From contig NZ_WBWA01000002.1 in NCBI RefSeq assembly GCF_008932295.1, positions 62,001 through 126,000 on the forward strand: DNA of 64,000 nt, read 5' to 3'. Under the pieces are notes generated by a model. The model saw only the letters and a program-made list of their open reading frames with translations, was not told where the DNA came from and did not search any database. Positions 17,574 through 25,588 of the stretch are shown one piece after another. A program made the position numbers and the translations under genes. This stretch comes from Brucella tritici. GTDB lineage: Bacteria; Pseudomonadota; Alphaproteobacteria; Rhizobiales; Rhizobiaceae. Each line of letters begins with the position of its first letter. Positions within the stretch are counted from its first letter, which is position 1.

Positions 17574-18974
17574 ATGAAAGACCAGAAATTCGTTTCGCCG
17601 GACGCCATCCGTTCTGCCTTCTCGGCTGCGATGTCCGCCATGTACAAGCAGGAAGTCCCTGCTTATGGCACATTGATGGAACTCGTTGCCGATGTGAATG
17701 CCAAGGTGCTGGCCGATGACAGCCACCTGCATGAACGTTTGACGGAAACAGATTCGCTTGAGCGCATTTCAGAAGAACGCCACGGCGCAATCCGTCTCGG
17801 CACCGCCGCCGAACTTTCCATGATGCGCCGCGTCTTTGCGGTCATGGGCATGTTCCCGGTCGGCTATTACGATCTGAGCGCTGCCGGTGTTCCGGTTCAC
17901 TCCACCGCCTTCCGCCCGGTCGATGACGCGGCCTTGAAACACAATCCGTTCCGTGTTTTCACCTCGTTGCTGCGTCTCGACCTCATTGCCGACGAAAAGC
18001 TACGCGCCGAATCGGAAGAAGTCCTGTCGAAGCGCAACATCTTCACCGCAGGCGCCATCGCACTTGTCGAAAAGGCTGAAGTCGAAGGCGGCCTCAACGA
18101 CGACGACGCAAAAGTCTTTGTCGCAGAAGTGCTGGAAACCTTCCGCTGGCACGACCATGCCAATGTCAGCGCCGAACTTTATCATCGCCTGCATGACGCA
18201 CATCGCCTGATCGCTGATGTCGTGTCGTTCAAGGGCCCGCATATCAACCATCTGACGCCGCGTACGCTCGACATCGACGCCGTGCAGGCTCAGATGCCGG
18301 ATCGCGGCATCAATCCGAAGGCAGTCGTCGAAGGCCCACCAACCCGCAAGTGCCCGATCCTTCTGCGCCAGACCTCGTTCAAGGCGCTGGAAGAAGAAGT
18401 GTCCTTCGTCAGTGCAGACGGCACCTGGACGCCAGGCTCGCACACTGCCCGTTTCGGCGAGATCGAACAGCGCGGCGTAGCACTTACGCCAAAGGGCCGC
18501 GCTCTTTACGACAAGCTGCTCAACGATACCCGCGCCGTTGCGCGCCCAGCTCCTGACGGCTCGAATGCGGCTGAATATGTGAAGGCGCTGAGCGACACTT
18601 TTGCCGCCTTCCCGGACACATGGGCTGGCGTACGTGAAGAAGGCCTCGGCTACTTCGCCTACTCGGTCAAGGACGCTGCAAAGCTTGAAGCTTACAGGCC
18701 GGGCACCGATATTGAGGTTCTGATTGAAGCTGGTGCGGTTCAGTTCGACCCGATCATCTATGAGGACTTCCTGCCGGTGAGTGCTGCCGGTATATTCCAG
18801 TCCAATCTGGGCGATGACGACACACAGGAATTTGTTGAAAGCCCCAACCAGAAGCGTTTCGAGGATGATCTGGGTGCAAAAGTGCTTAATGAATTCGAGC
18901 ACTATGCCCGCATCGAACGCGAATCCATCGAAGCCGTCAAGGCAGGCTTGAAGGGCCTCGAAGCGGCAGAATAA
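17574..18974 (+). CDS. hglS: 2-oxoadipate dioxygenase/decarboxylase HglS (DUF1338, YdcJ family)
   Basis: HglS converts 2-oxoadipate with O2 to D-2-hydroxyglutarate and CO2 using Fe(II), a late step of bacterial lysine catabolism. The 466-residue protein matches the DUF1338 family. Counting from ATG 17574, the conserved residues fall at His70 and Arg74 (EERHGAIRLG), His226 (GPHINHLTPR) and Glu296 (ARFGEIEQR). These agree with my recollection of Pseudomonas putida HglS (His70, Arg74, His226, Glu294), which supports both identity and start. VPVHSTAFRPVDDAAL is also typical. It is followed after a palindromic repeat by the aldehyde dehydrogenase gene. Confidence 0.93.
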   Translation: MKDQKFVSPDAIRSAFSAAMSAMYKQEVPAYGTLMELVADVNAKVLADDSHLHERLTETDSLERISEERHGAIRLGTAAELSMMRRVFAVMGMFPVGYYDLSAAGVPVHSTAFRPVDDAALKHNPFRVFTSLLRLDLIADEKLRAESEEVLSKRNIFTAGAIALVEKAEVEGGLNDDDAKVFVAEVLETFRWHDHANVSAELYHRLHDAHRLIADVVSFKGPHINHLTPRTLDIDAVQAQMPDRGINPKAVVEGPPTRKCPILLRQTSFKALEEEVSFVSADGTWTPGSHTARFGEIEQRGVALTPKGRALYDKLLNDTRAVARPAPDGSNAAEYVKALSDTFAAFPDTWAGVREEGLGYFAYSVKDAAKLEAYRPGTDIEVLIEAGAVQFDPIIYEDFLPVSAAGIFQSNLGDDDTQEFVESPNQKRFEDDLGAKVLNEFEHYARIERESIEAVKAGLKGLEAAE

Positions 18975-18975
18975 A

Positions 18976-19020
18976 CGCATAACCCCGAAAAGTTGCAGAC
19001 TTTTCGGACAGGATTATGCG
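18976..19020. repeat. Palindromic repeat between hglS and aldehyde dehydrogenase gene
   Basis: CGCATAA pairs with TTATGCG and CCGAAAAGT pairs with ACTTTTCGG around a TGCAG loop. The arms resemble the family A repeats (CCGAAAAGT and TTTTCGG shared) but the outer part differs. It starts 1 bp after the hglS stop codon. It may act as an mRNA processing or stabilising hairpin. Confidence 0.75.
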
Positions 19021-19047
19021 CAAACAACTCATACAGAGAGGAAAGCC

Positions 19048-20580
19048 ATGAACACCGCTGTTAGAAAAATCGACGTGAAGAAGGAAGCCGCCGATCTGCT
19101 TTCCAAACTCGGCGTAGATGCATCCGCCTATACCGGCGGCGACCTTGCCGGTTTCAGCCCCGTTTCGGGCGAACAGATTGCTGCGGTCAAGACCCACAGC
19201 AAGGACGACGCTGCCAAGATCATCGACAAGGGCGATGAAGCCTTTCGCGCCTGGCGCAACGTTCCGGCACCGAAGCGCGGCGAACTGATCCGCCTTCTGG
19301 GCGAAGAACTGCGCGCTTCCAAGGAAGATCTCGGCCGCCTCGTTTCGATCGAAGCTGGCAAGATCACTTCGGAAGGCCTCGGCGAAGTGCAGGAAATGAT
19401 CGACATCTGCGATTTCGCTGTCGGTCTGTCGCGCCAGCTCTACGGCTTGACGATTGCAACCGAACGCGCTGGCCATCGCATGATGGAAACCTGGCATCCG
19501 CTCGGCGTTGTCGGCGTCATCTCCGCCTTCAACTTCCCTGTGGCCGTCTGGTCGTGGAACGCAGCTCTCGCCATCGTTTGCGGCAACTCGGTTGTCTGGA
19601 AGCCGTCTGAAAAGACCCTCCTCACCGCTCTCGCCTGCGATGCAATCTTCCAGCGCGCCCTCAAGCGTTTCGGCGATGCACCGGAAGGCCTCTCGCAGGT
19701 ACTGCTCGGCGACCGCGAAATCGGCGAAGTCCTCGTGGACAGCCCGAAGGTTCCGGTTCTCTCGGCCACCGGCTCAACCCGCATGGGCCGCGAAGTTGGT
19801 CCGCGTCTTGCCAAGCGTTTCGCTCGCGCGATCCTCGAACTCGGCGGCAACAATGCCGGTATCGTCTGCCCGTCGGCCGATCTCGACATGGCGCTGCGCG
19901 CAATTGCTTTCGGCGCCATGGGCACCGCTGGCCAGCGCTGCACAACGCTGCGTCGCCTGTTCGTTCATGAAAGCGTTTATGACGCTCTCGTCCCGCGCCT
20001 GCAGAAGGCCTATGCCAGCGTTTCCGTCGGCTCGCCGCTTGAAACCACTGCTCTGGTCGGTCCGTTGATCGACAAGGTTGCCTTCGACAACATGCAGAAG
20101 GCCCTCAAGGAAGCTTCCGCTCACGGCGGTAAGGTTCAGGGTGGTGAGCGCGTCGATACCGGCCATGAAAACGCTTACTATGTGCGTCCGGCCATCGTCG
20201 AAATGCCGAAGCAGGAAGGCCCGGTTCTCGAAGAAACCTTCGCTCCGATCCTTTATGTGATGAAGTATTCCGATTTCGACGACGTTCTGGCGAGCCATAA
20301 CGAAGTCGGCGCAGGCCTGTCGTCCTCGATCTTCACGCTGAACCTGCAGGAAGCAGAGCGCTTCCTCTCGGCTGAAGGTTCGGATTGCGGCATCGCCAAC
20401 GTCAATATCGGCACTTCGGGCGCTGAAATCGGCGGTGCATTCGGCGGCGAAAAGGAAACCGGCGGCGGTCGCGAATCCGGTTCGGATGCGTGGAAGGGCT
20501 ATATGCGCCGCGCAACCAACACCATCAACTACTCGAAAGCTCTGCCGCTCGCACAGGGCGTTTCCTTCGACATCGACTAA
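19048..20580 (+). CDS. amaB: Antiquitin-type (ALDH7) 2-aminoadipate semialdehyde / piperideine-6-carboxylate dehydrogenase
   Basis: The enzyme oxidises 2-aminoadipate 6-semialdehyde (in equilibrium with piperideine-6-carboxylate) to 2-aminoadipate with NAD(P)+. In the 510-residue protein the catalytic Cys298 is in GTAGQRCTTLRR and the general-base Glu region is LELGGNNAGIV. The C-terminal IGTSGAEIGGAFGGEKETGG is the antiquitin hallmark. AGAGGAAAG precedes the ATG. It is co-directional with hglS and ends at a strong terminator. Family membership is secure; the lysine role follows from family and context. Confidence 0.93.
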   Translation: MNTAVRKIDVKKEAADLLSKLGVDASAYTGGDLAGFSPVSGEQIAAVKTHSKDDAAKIIDKGDEAFRAWRNVPAPKRGELIRLLGEELRASKEDLGRLVSIEAGKITSEGLGEVQEMIDICDFAVGLSRQLYGLTIATERAGHRMMETWHPLGVVGVISAFNFPVAVWSWNAALAIVCGNSVVWKPSEKTLLTALACDAIFQRALKRFGDAPEGLSQVLLGDREIGEVLVDSPKVPVLSATGSTRMGREVGPRLAKRFARAILELGGNNAGIVCPSADLDMALRAIAFGAMGTAGQRCTTLRRLFVHESVYDALVPRLQKAYASVSVGSPLETTALVGPLIDKVAFDNMQKALKEASAHGGKVQGGERVDTGHENAYYVRPAIVEMPKQEGPVLEETFAPILYVMKYSDFDDVLASHNEVGAGLSSSIFTLNLQEAERFLSAEGSDCGIANVNIGTSGAEIGGAFGGEKETGGGRESGSDAWKGYMRRATNTINYSKALPLAQGVSFDID

Positions 20581-20604
20581 TCGGTCTTATTATAGATCAA
20601 AAGA

Positions 20605-20630
20605 AAACCCCGCTTTTGGCGGGGTTTTTT
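20605..20630 (+). terminator. Rho-independent terminator after the aldehyde dehydrogenase gene
   Basis: Stem CCCCGC/GCGGGG with loop TTTTG (20608-20624) is followed by six T residues. Confidence 0.93.
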
Positions 20631-20655
20631 ATTATCTCAACATTCGCGATTAGCG

Positions 20656-20775
20656 AGATTGTCGTTATGGCGAGCCGAAAATCGTGGCTTTTGAGAACCG
20701 GCGCGCAGCGTACTTGAGTACGTGAGCACCGGAAGCGCAAAAAGACGCGATTTGCAGGCCGTCAGAGCGACAATA
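20656..20775. repeat. Bru-RS-like ~120-bp palindromic repeat
   Basis: The left end (GATTGTCGTTATGGCGAGCC...) is an imperfect inverted copy of the right end (...GGCCGTCAGAGCGACAATATC), with shared blocks ATTGTCG, AAATCG, CTTTT, CCGG and a central GTACTTGAGTAC. Size and palindromic structure resemble the Bru-RS elements of Brucella, known as IS711 insertion sites. It ends against the purU stop codon. Confidence 0.7.
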
Positions 20776-21660
20776 TCACCCCATGCGTTCGGAGGCGAAG
20801 GAACCGGGCGAAGCCGGGAATACGACTGTACGATTGCCGTTGAGGAACGAACGGTGATGGATATGTGCGTGAACTGCACGTGCCAGAACCTGTGCTTCAA
20901 CATCACGGCCAATCGACACGTAATCGGCTGCGCTCTGCGCATGCGTGATGCGCGCCACATCCTGTTCGATGATCGGACCCTCATCAAGATCAGCGGTTAC
21001 ATAATGTGCCGTCGCGCCAATCAGCTTCACGCCGCGCTCATAAGCCTGCTTGTAAGGGTTCGCACCCTTGAAGGACGGCAGGAAGGAATGGTGGATATTA
21101 ATGATCTTGCCCGACATCTTCTTGCACAGCTGATCGGACAGAACCTGCATGTAACGTGCAAGAACCACCAGCTCGGTGCCTGTATCATCGACAATATCCA
21201 GAAGGCGCTGTTCTGCCTCCGGCTTGTTGGCCTTGGTGACTGCAATATGGTGGAACGGGATGTCGTGATTGACGACAACCTTCTGATAATCGAAATGGTT
21301 CGACACCACGCCGACAATATCAATCGGCAGCGCGCCAATCTTCCAGCGATAAAGCAGATCGTTCAGGCAATGGCCGAAACGCGAAACCATCAGAAGCGTT
21401 TTAGTCCGTTGCGCATTGTCGTGGAATTCAAATTCCATCTCGAACGGAGCTGCCACGGGCGCAAAGCCTTCACGCAGAACATCGAGAGCGACACCTTCTT
21501 CGGAGATGAAGCTGACGCGCATGAAAAAACGGCCGGTGTCCAGATCGTCAAACTGGGCGCTATCGATGATGTTGCAACCCTTGCCCGCAAGATAACCCGA
21601 AATCGCGGCTACGATACCGCGGGTGGACTTGCAGGTGACGGTCAGGACAAAATTATGCAT
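20776..21660 (-). CDS. purU: Formyltetrahydrofolate deformylase
   Basis: PurU hydrolyses 10-formyltetrahydrofolate to formate and tetrahydrofolate, balancing one-carbon pools. The 294-residue protein has an N-terminal ACT domain (VLTVTCKSTRGIVAAISGYL) and a C-terminal formyltransferase-type domain with IINIHHSFLPSFKGANPYKQ and the catalytic Asp in VTADLDEGPII. The length is near the family norm. It appears monocistronic. The stop codon abuts a large palindromic repeat. Confidence 0.95.
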   Translation of the reverse strand: MHNFVLTVTCKSTRGIVAAISGYLAGKGCNIIDSAQFDDLDTGRFFMRVSFISEEGVALDVLREGFAPVAAPFEMEFEFHDNAQRTKTLLMVSRFGHCLNDLLYRWKIGALPIDIVGVVSNHFDYQKVVVNHDIPFHHIAVTKANKPEAEQRLLDIVDDTGTELVVLARYMQVLSDQLCKKMSGKIINIHHSFLPSFKGANPYKQAYERGVKLIGATAHYVTADLDEGPIIEQDVARITHAQSAADYVSIGRDVEAQVLARAVHAHIHHRSFLNGNRTVVFPASPGSFASERMG

Positions 21661-21807
21661 CGGACTTCCTCAAATTTTCGAAGGCGCAAGCCAGGGCACG
21701 CGCCTTGAAACTAGTTCACGATGCGGCCCCCGCCATGCCAGAATGCGTAATGCACTGACCGGATTGCGCTATCAAGCGACTTTGGAAGAAAGATTGCTCT
21801 AATTTGA

Positions 21808-22536
21808 TCAAAGATGCGGATTGCGGTCACGATACCGGGTGACAAGTTCCCGGTTCACGTCGCCGGAGCCCGGCATGTTGGCGCTCAGATAAATTGGTGC
21901 ATCGCCCTCTCCCACCAGCCTTGCCGCTACATCGGCAAAAATGGCATTGAGGATAGTGACGCCAAGGGCAGTCGAAACCGGACCGACCTTCAAAGCACTG
22001 CCTTCGACTTCCAGCACCGCATCGCCCGCAGGCGCATCATTGTCCAGTACGACATCGGCCAGAGAAAGCAATTGCGTGCGGCCTTTGGCGATGGCGTTGG
22101 AATAGGTGACGGAGGTAACCGCAATGACGGCGGCCCCCTTCTCCCGCGCAAAGCGTGCCGCCTCGATGGGAGCGGCGTTGACGCCGGAGTTCGACACGAC
22201 GATCAACACGTCGCCTTCGCGAATGCCGTAGCGTTCGAGAATGGGCAACACGGCCCCTTCAATTCGCTCAAAATGCGAGCTTGCCACCGCGCCATCCTGC
22301 AGCATGATCGCGCCGCAAAGGATCGGCACGGTAATCGCCAGTCCGCCCGCGCGATAATGCAACTCTTCCGCCATCATATGCGAATGGCCGGTGCCGAACA
22401 CATAGACCCGACGATCCGCCTTGGCCGCCGTGGCGATGAGTTCGGCGGCTTTGGCCATCGGCTCCGCAAGGCGATCACGCAGACCGGAAAGCCGGGCTAT
22501 CAGATCATTGAAATAACGATCGGTGATTTCCGTCAT
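21808..22536 (-). CDS. SIS-domain sugar isomerase (UPF0309-like)
   Basis: The 242-residue protein has one SIS fold: [20 protein letters not shown] near residue 45 and [18 protein letters not shown] near residue 115. The family binds phosphosugars. UPF0309-type proteins are known next to nagA in other bacteria, which fits this position 5 bp after nagA. The reaction is unknown; isomerisation or deamination of an amino-sugar phosphate is likely. I chose ATG 22536 over an upstream in-frame start inside nagA. It is the last gene of the operon. Confidence 0.82.
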   Translation of the reverse strand: MTEITDRYFNDLIARLSGLRDRLAEPMAKAAELIATAAKADRRVYVFGTGHSHMMAEELHYRAGGLAITVPILCGAIMLQDGAVASSHFERIEGAVLPILERYGIREGDVLIVVSNSGVNAAPIEAARFAREKGAAVIAVTSVTYSNAIAKGRTQLLSLADVVLDNDAPAGDAVLEVEGSALKVGPVSTALGVTILNAIFADVAARLVGEGDAPIYLSANMPGSGDVNRELVTRYRDRNPHL

Positions 22537-22541
22537 CAGCC

Positions 22542-23708
22542 TTACCCTGCTATCTGCTTTTCGCCCGAAAGCCATGTGGCTTTCGCAAACAGCCCGTCGT
22601 CAAGATGGACTGCATCCATCCGCATGCCGGGACGGAACGTGCCGCGATCATTGAGACGCAAATAGCGTGCCGGATAGTGGCTCGCCATGCGCAGTGCCTC
22701 GGCCAGCGTCAGCTCCAGTTCGGCCACCCCGAAACGCACCGCCGATGCCATATCGAGATCGGAACCGGCAATGGTGCCATCCGCCAGCACAAGCTTGGAG
22801 CAGATACCGCCCGGCACACGACGGACAGCACGCCCGTTGATTTCGAAGCTTTCAGAGTCCGAACCAACCAGAGCCATGGCATCCGTTACGAAGAAAAGGT
22901 GGGCATCTCCCCGCTTTGCTCGAAGTGCGAGCCGCAACGCCATCGGATCAACATGGTGGCCATCGGCAACGATACCGCACCAGATGTCGGGATGATCGAG
23001 TGCCGCACCGGCAAGCCCCGGCGCACGATGGCCGATCTGGCTCATGGCGTTGAAAAGATGGGTGACGCTGCGTGCACCGGCATCGAAGCGCTTGAACGCC
23101 TCTTCGGCTGTTGTGTCACTGTGGCCGATGCTGACGACGACACCGCCTTCGCTCAGGCGGCGCACTTGCTCAGGTGTGACCTGTTCCGCAGCAAGCGTGA
23201 CCAGCAATGTCCCGACCTGCCTTGCCGTATGGATATAGAGCGCAATATCGGCATCATTGACGGGACGCATCAGTTCCGCCAGATGAGCGCCCTTCCGTGC
23301 CGGGGCCAGATGCGGCCCCTCCAGATGGAGACCGGCAACGCCCTTGTCGGCCTTGACCGCTTCAATTGCCGCTTCAATGGCGCGGTCGCGTACCGGCGTT
23401 GTATCGGTGATCAGCGTCGGCAGAAGGCTTGTCGTACCGTATTTACGGTGACCTTCGGCAAGCACGAACATGGTTTCCGGCGTCGGCTGATCATTGAGCA
23501 TACGCCCGCCGCCGCCATTCACCTGCGCATCGATGAAACCCGGCGCAATGACGCCGCCCTTCAGGCGCTCGATCTGATGGGCCTCGCCAAGGGCTGCTTC
23601 CGGCACAATGGCTTCGATCTTGCCATCGCTGAACACCAGCGCGCTTTGGTCATGAAAGCGCTCGCCATCAAAAATGCGCGCGCCTGCTATTGCCGATTTC
23701 CTGGTCAT
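22542..23708 (-). CDS. nagA: N-acetylglucosamine-6-phosphate deacetylase
   Basis: NagA removes acetate from GlcNAc-6-phosphate in the cytoplasm. The 388-residue amidohydrolase shows [14 protein letters not shown], the metal/substrate motif [23 protein letters not shown] and the catalytic Asp in FVTDAMA. It overlaps the upstream SIS deaminase gene by 4 bp (ATGA), and the second SIS gene follows after 5 bp. Confidence 0.95.
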   Translation of the reverse strand: MTRKSAIAGARIFDGERFHDQSALVFSDGKIEAIVPEAALGEAHQIERLKGGVIAPGFIDAQVNGGGGRMLNDQPTPETMFVLAEGHRKYGTTSLLPTLITDTTPVRDRAIEAAIEAVKADKGVAGLHLEGPHLAPARKGAHLAELMRPVNDADIALYIHTARQVGTLLVTLAAEQVTPEQVRRLSEGGVVVSIGHSDTTAEEAFKRFDAGARSVTHLFNAMSQIGHRAPGLAGAALDHPDIWCGIVADGHHVDPMALRLALRAKRGDAHLFFVTDAMALVGSDSESFEINGRAVRRVPGGICSKLVLADGTIAGSDLDMASAVRFGVAELELTLAEALRMASHYPARYLRLNDRGTFRPGMRMDAVHLDDGLFAKATWLSGEKQIAG

Positions 23709-24736
23709 ACCGTCACCGTAACCTTGTTGAGATTGCGCGGCTTGTCTGGGTCAAAACCCTTGCGGCGCGTGACCGCTTCAATGACGCGGTAATAATTGAT
23801 GAGGGAAACCAGCGGATCGAGATGCGCATTACCCGTGCTTGCCGATGGCAGTCGAAAGCCCGGCGTTTCAGCATCGGACAGCGACACAATGCTCGCGCCA
23901 AAGGAATGCAGTCGCTTCAGGGCCTGCATGTTGGTGTCGAAAGCTTCATCACGCGGCAGGAAGGAAATGATCGGGAACCCCTCTTCCACAAGACGCATCG
24001 GCCCGTGCATCAATTCCGCCAGCGAAAATGCCTCCGCATGGATATTGGCGGTTTCCTTTGCCTTCAGCGCTGCTTCGAGCGCAATCGCAAAGGCCGTGCC
24101 GCGACCGCCGGTATAAAGCGAGCGAGCGTTGAAAAGCAGATTTTCAACAGCTTCGCGACCATCGGGCCGTGTTGCAGAAAGCGCTTCCGGCAGGCGTTGC
24201 AGCCCGGCCTGCAGGCTTGCATCGCCGCTGGCCGATGCGACTACGCCCGACAGCGCTGCAACCGCAGCAATGAACGACTTGGTTGCGGCAACGCTCTTTT
24301 CTTCACCGGCATTCAGCGCCAGCACGACATCGGCGGCATTGCCAAGCGGGCTGTCGACGACATTCACGACCGCAATTGTGGTTGCGCCGCCCTTTTTGGC
24401 AGCTTCCTGCGCTGCAACAATGTCCGGGCTCGCGCCGGACTGCGACACGGTGAAGTGCAGTCCGTTCTTGAGCTTCAGCTTGGAACCGTAGACGGATGCC
24501 ACCGATGGCCCGATGGACGCTACCGGAATGCCCATCGTGATTTCCATCAGATATTTGAAGAATGTCGCTGCATGATCGGACGAACCGCGCGCAGCAGTCG
24601 TGATGACGGCAGGCTCGTTCTTCTGGAAAATGCGCGCGATTTCCGAGAACGTGCCTGCCTCCTTCTCAAGCAGACCGGCGACGACGGCAGGTGACTGTTC
24701 GGTTTCCTGCAGCATCAGGGAGGAAGGGCTGTTCAT
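23705..24736 (-). CDS. Glucosamine-6-phosphate deaminase, SIS type (NagB-II/GlmS isomerase-like)
   Basis: The 343-residue protein contains two SIS domains but no glutamine amidotransferase domain, as in NagB-II and AgaS proteins. Motifs are TAARGSSDHAATFFKYLME, TVSQSGASPDIVAAQ, EKSVAATKSF and GRGTAFAIALEAALKAKET. It would turn GlcN-6-P into fructose-6-P and ammonia, the step after NagA. I prefer the ATG at 24736 (GGAG 7 bases upstream) over 24742. It lies 2 bp after the regulator gene and overlaps nagA. Confidence 0.88.
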   Translation of the reverse strand: MNSPSSLMLQETEQSPAVVAGLLEKEAGTFSEIARIFQKNEPAVITTAARGSSDHAATFFKYLMEITMGIPVASIGPSVASVYGSKLKLKNGLHFTVSQSGASPDIVAAQEAAKKGGATTIAVVNVVDSPLGNAADVVLALNAGEEKSVAATKSFIAAVAALSGVVASASGDASLQAGLQRLPEALSATRPDGREAVENLLFNARSLYTGGRGTAFAIALEAALKAKETANIHAEAFSLAELMHGPMRLVEEGFPIISFLPRDEAFDTNMQALKRLHSFGASIVSLSDAETPGFRLPSASTGNAHLDPLVSLINYYRVIEAVTRRKGFDPDKPRNLNKVTVTV

Positions 24737-24738
24737 AG

Positions 24739-25506
24739 TCATTCTCCAATTTTCAGTTCTGCGACGAAGTCATAGGCATCGGCGCGATAATGCGAACGGG
24801 TATATTCGACGATCCGGTCGTCCTCGAGATGCGAGACACGCTCGATCAAAAGCGCGGGCGCACCCCTGTGCACGCCAAGCAGGCGTGCCGTACCGGGGTC
24901 GAGTGTAACTGCTGTCAGGCGCTGCAAGGCGCGCACCGGCTTGTGGCCACGCCGCGCCAATGCACCATAAAGCGAGGCTTCTTCGACACGATCCTTATCC
25001 AGATAATGGCGAGGAACCACAGCCCGCTCGAAGGCCATAGGAACGCCATCGGCAAGACGTAGACGATCCAGCCTCACCACCGTCGTATCGACACCGATCC
25101 CCAGCCGGAAAGCCTCGTCGGGCGACGGCCTGTCGACCTTGTTGGTGACAACGCGCGCGCCCGGCTCCTTGCCGCGTGACAGCATGTCCTCGGAAAACGA
25201 AGTCAGCCGCCAGAGATGCTGGCTGATACGGGCAGGCCGCTCGGCAACGAAAGTCCCGCTGCCGCGTCGCGCCTCCACTACGCCTTGCGTCAATAATTCC
25301 TTATACGCATTGCGAACGGTGATGCGACCGACGCCGAGCTGCTCGGCCAGATCTCGCTCCGGCGGCAATCCGACAGCGGGCGCCAGTTGCCCCTCCTCGA
25401 TCAACTCACCGAGAATACGCGCAAGGTTCCGGTAAAGCGGCCCTGTAAGCTGCGGATCATGCAAACCGCGCTCTTCGATAGCCGTGATCAATGTGGTTCT
25501 ATTCAT
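24739..25506 (-). CDS. GntR/HutC-family regulator (NagR-like)
   Basis: The 255-residue protein has an N-terminal winged helix (LPPERDLAEQLGVGRITVRN, then KELLTQGVVEARRGSGTFVA) and a C-terminal UTRA effector domain ending YTRSHYRADAYDF. It is the first gene of the amino-sugar operon and probably an autoregulating repressor that responds to an amino-sugar phosphate. A tandem repeat candidate operator lies 11 bp upstream of its start. Confidence 0.9.
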   Translation of the reverse strand: MNRTTLITAIEERGLHDPQLTGPLYRNLARILGELIEEGQLAPAVGLPPERDLAEQLGVGRITVRNAYKELLTQGVVEARRGSGTFVAERPARISQHLWRLTSFSEDMLSRGKEPGARVVTNKVDRPSPDEAFRLGIGVDTTVVRLDRLRLADGVPMAFERAVVPRHYLDKDRVEEASLYGALARRGHKPVRALQRLTAVTLDPGTARLLGVHRGAPALLIERVSHLEDDRIVEYTRSHYRADAYDFVAELKIGE

Positions 25507-25516
25507 GCTTTACATA

Positions 25517-25538
25517 ATAGAACCTATATAGAACCAAT
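25517..25538. promoter_or_regulatory. Candidate NagR operator: tandem 11-bp repeat
   Basis: ATAGAACCTAT (25517-25527) is followed directly by ATAGAACCAAT (25528-25538), 9 of 11 identical. It sits in the promoter region of the gntR-type gene and is not seen elsewhere in this neighbourhood. Confidence 0.45.
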
Positions 25539-25556
25539 AGCAAGTAACAATCTCAT

Positions 25557-25584
25557 GAAAAAAGCCCGGTCGTGACCGGGCTTT
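25557..25584 (-). terminator. Terminator of the RND efflux operon
   Basis: Stem AGCCCGGT/ACCGGGCT with loop CGTG (25563-25582), followed on the minus strand by a T-run. It lies 5 bp beyond the RND stop codon. Confidence 0.88.
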
Positions 25585-25588
25585 CTGT

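Noticed and set aside
22605-23792. Plus-strand open frame of about 395 codons
   Set aside because: It is the reverse strand of nagA; the nagA motifs are intact and co-directional with its operon.
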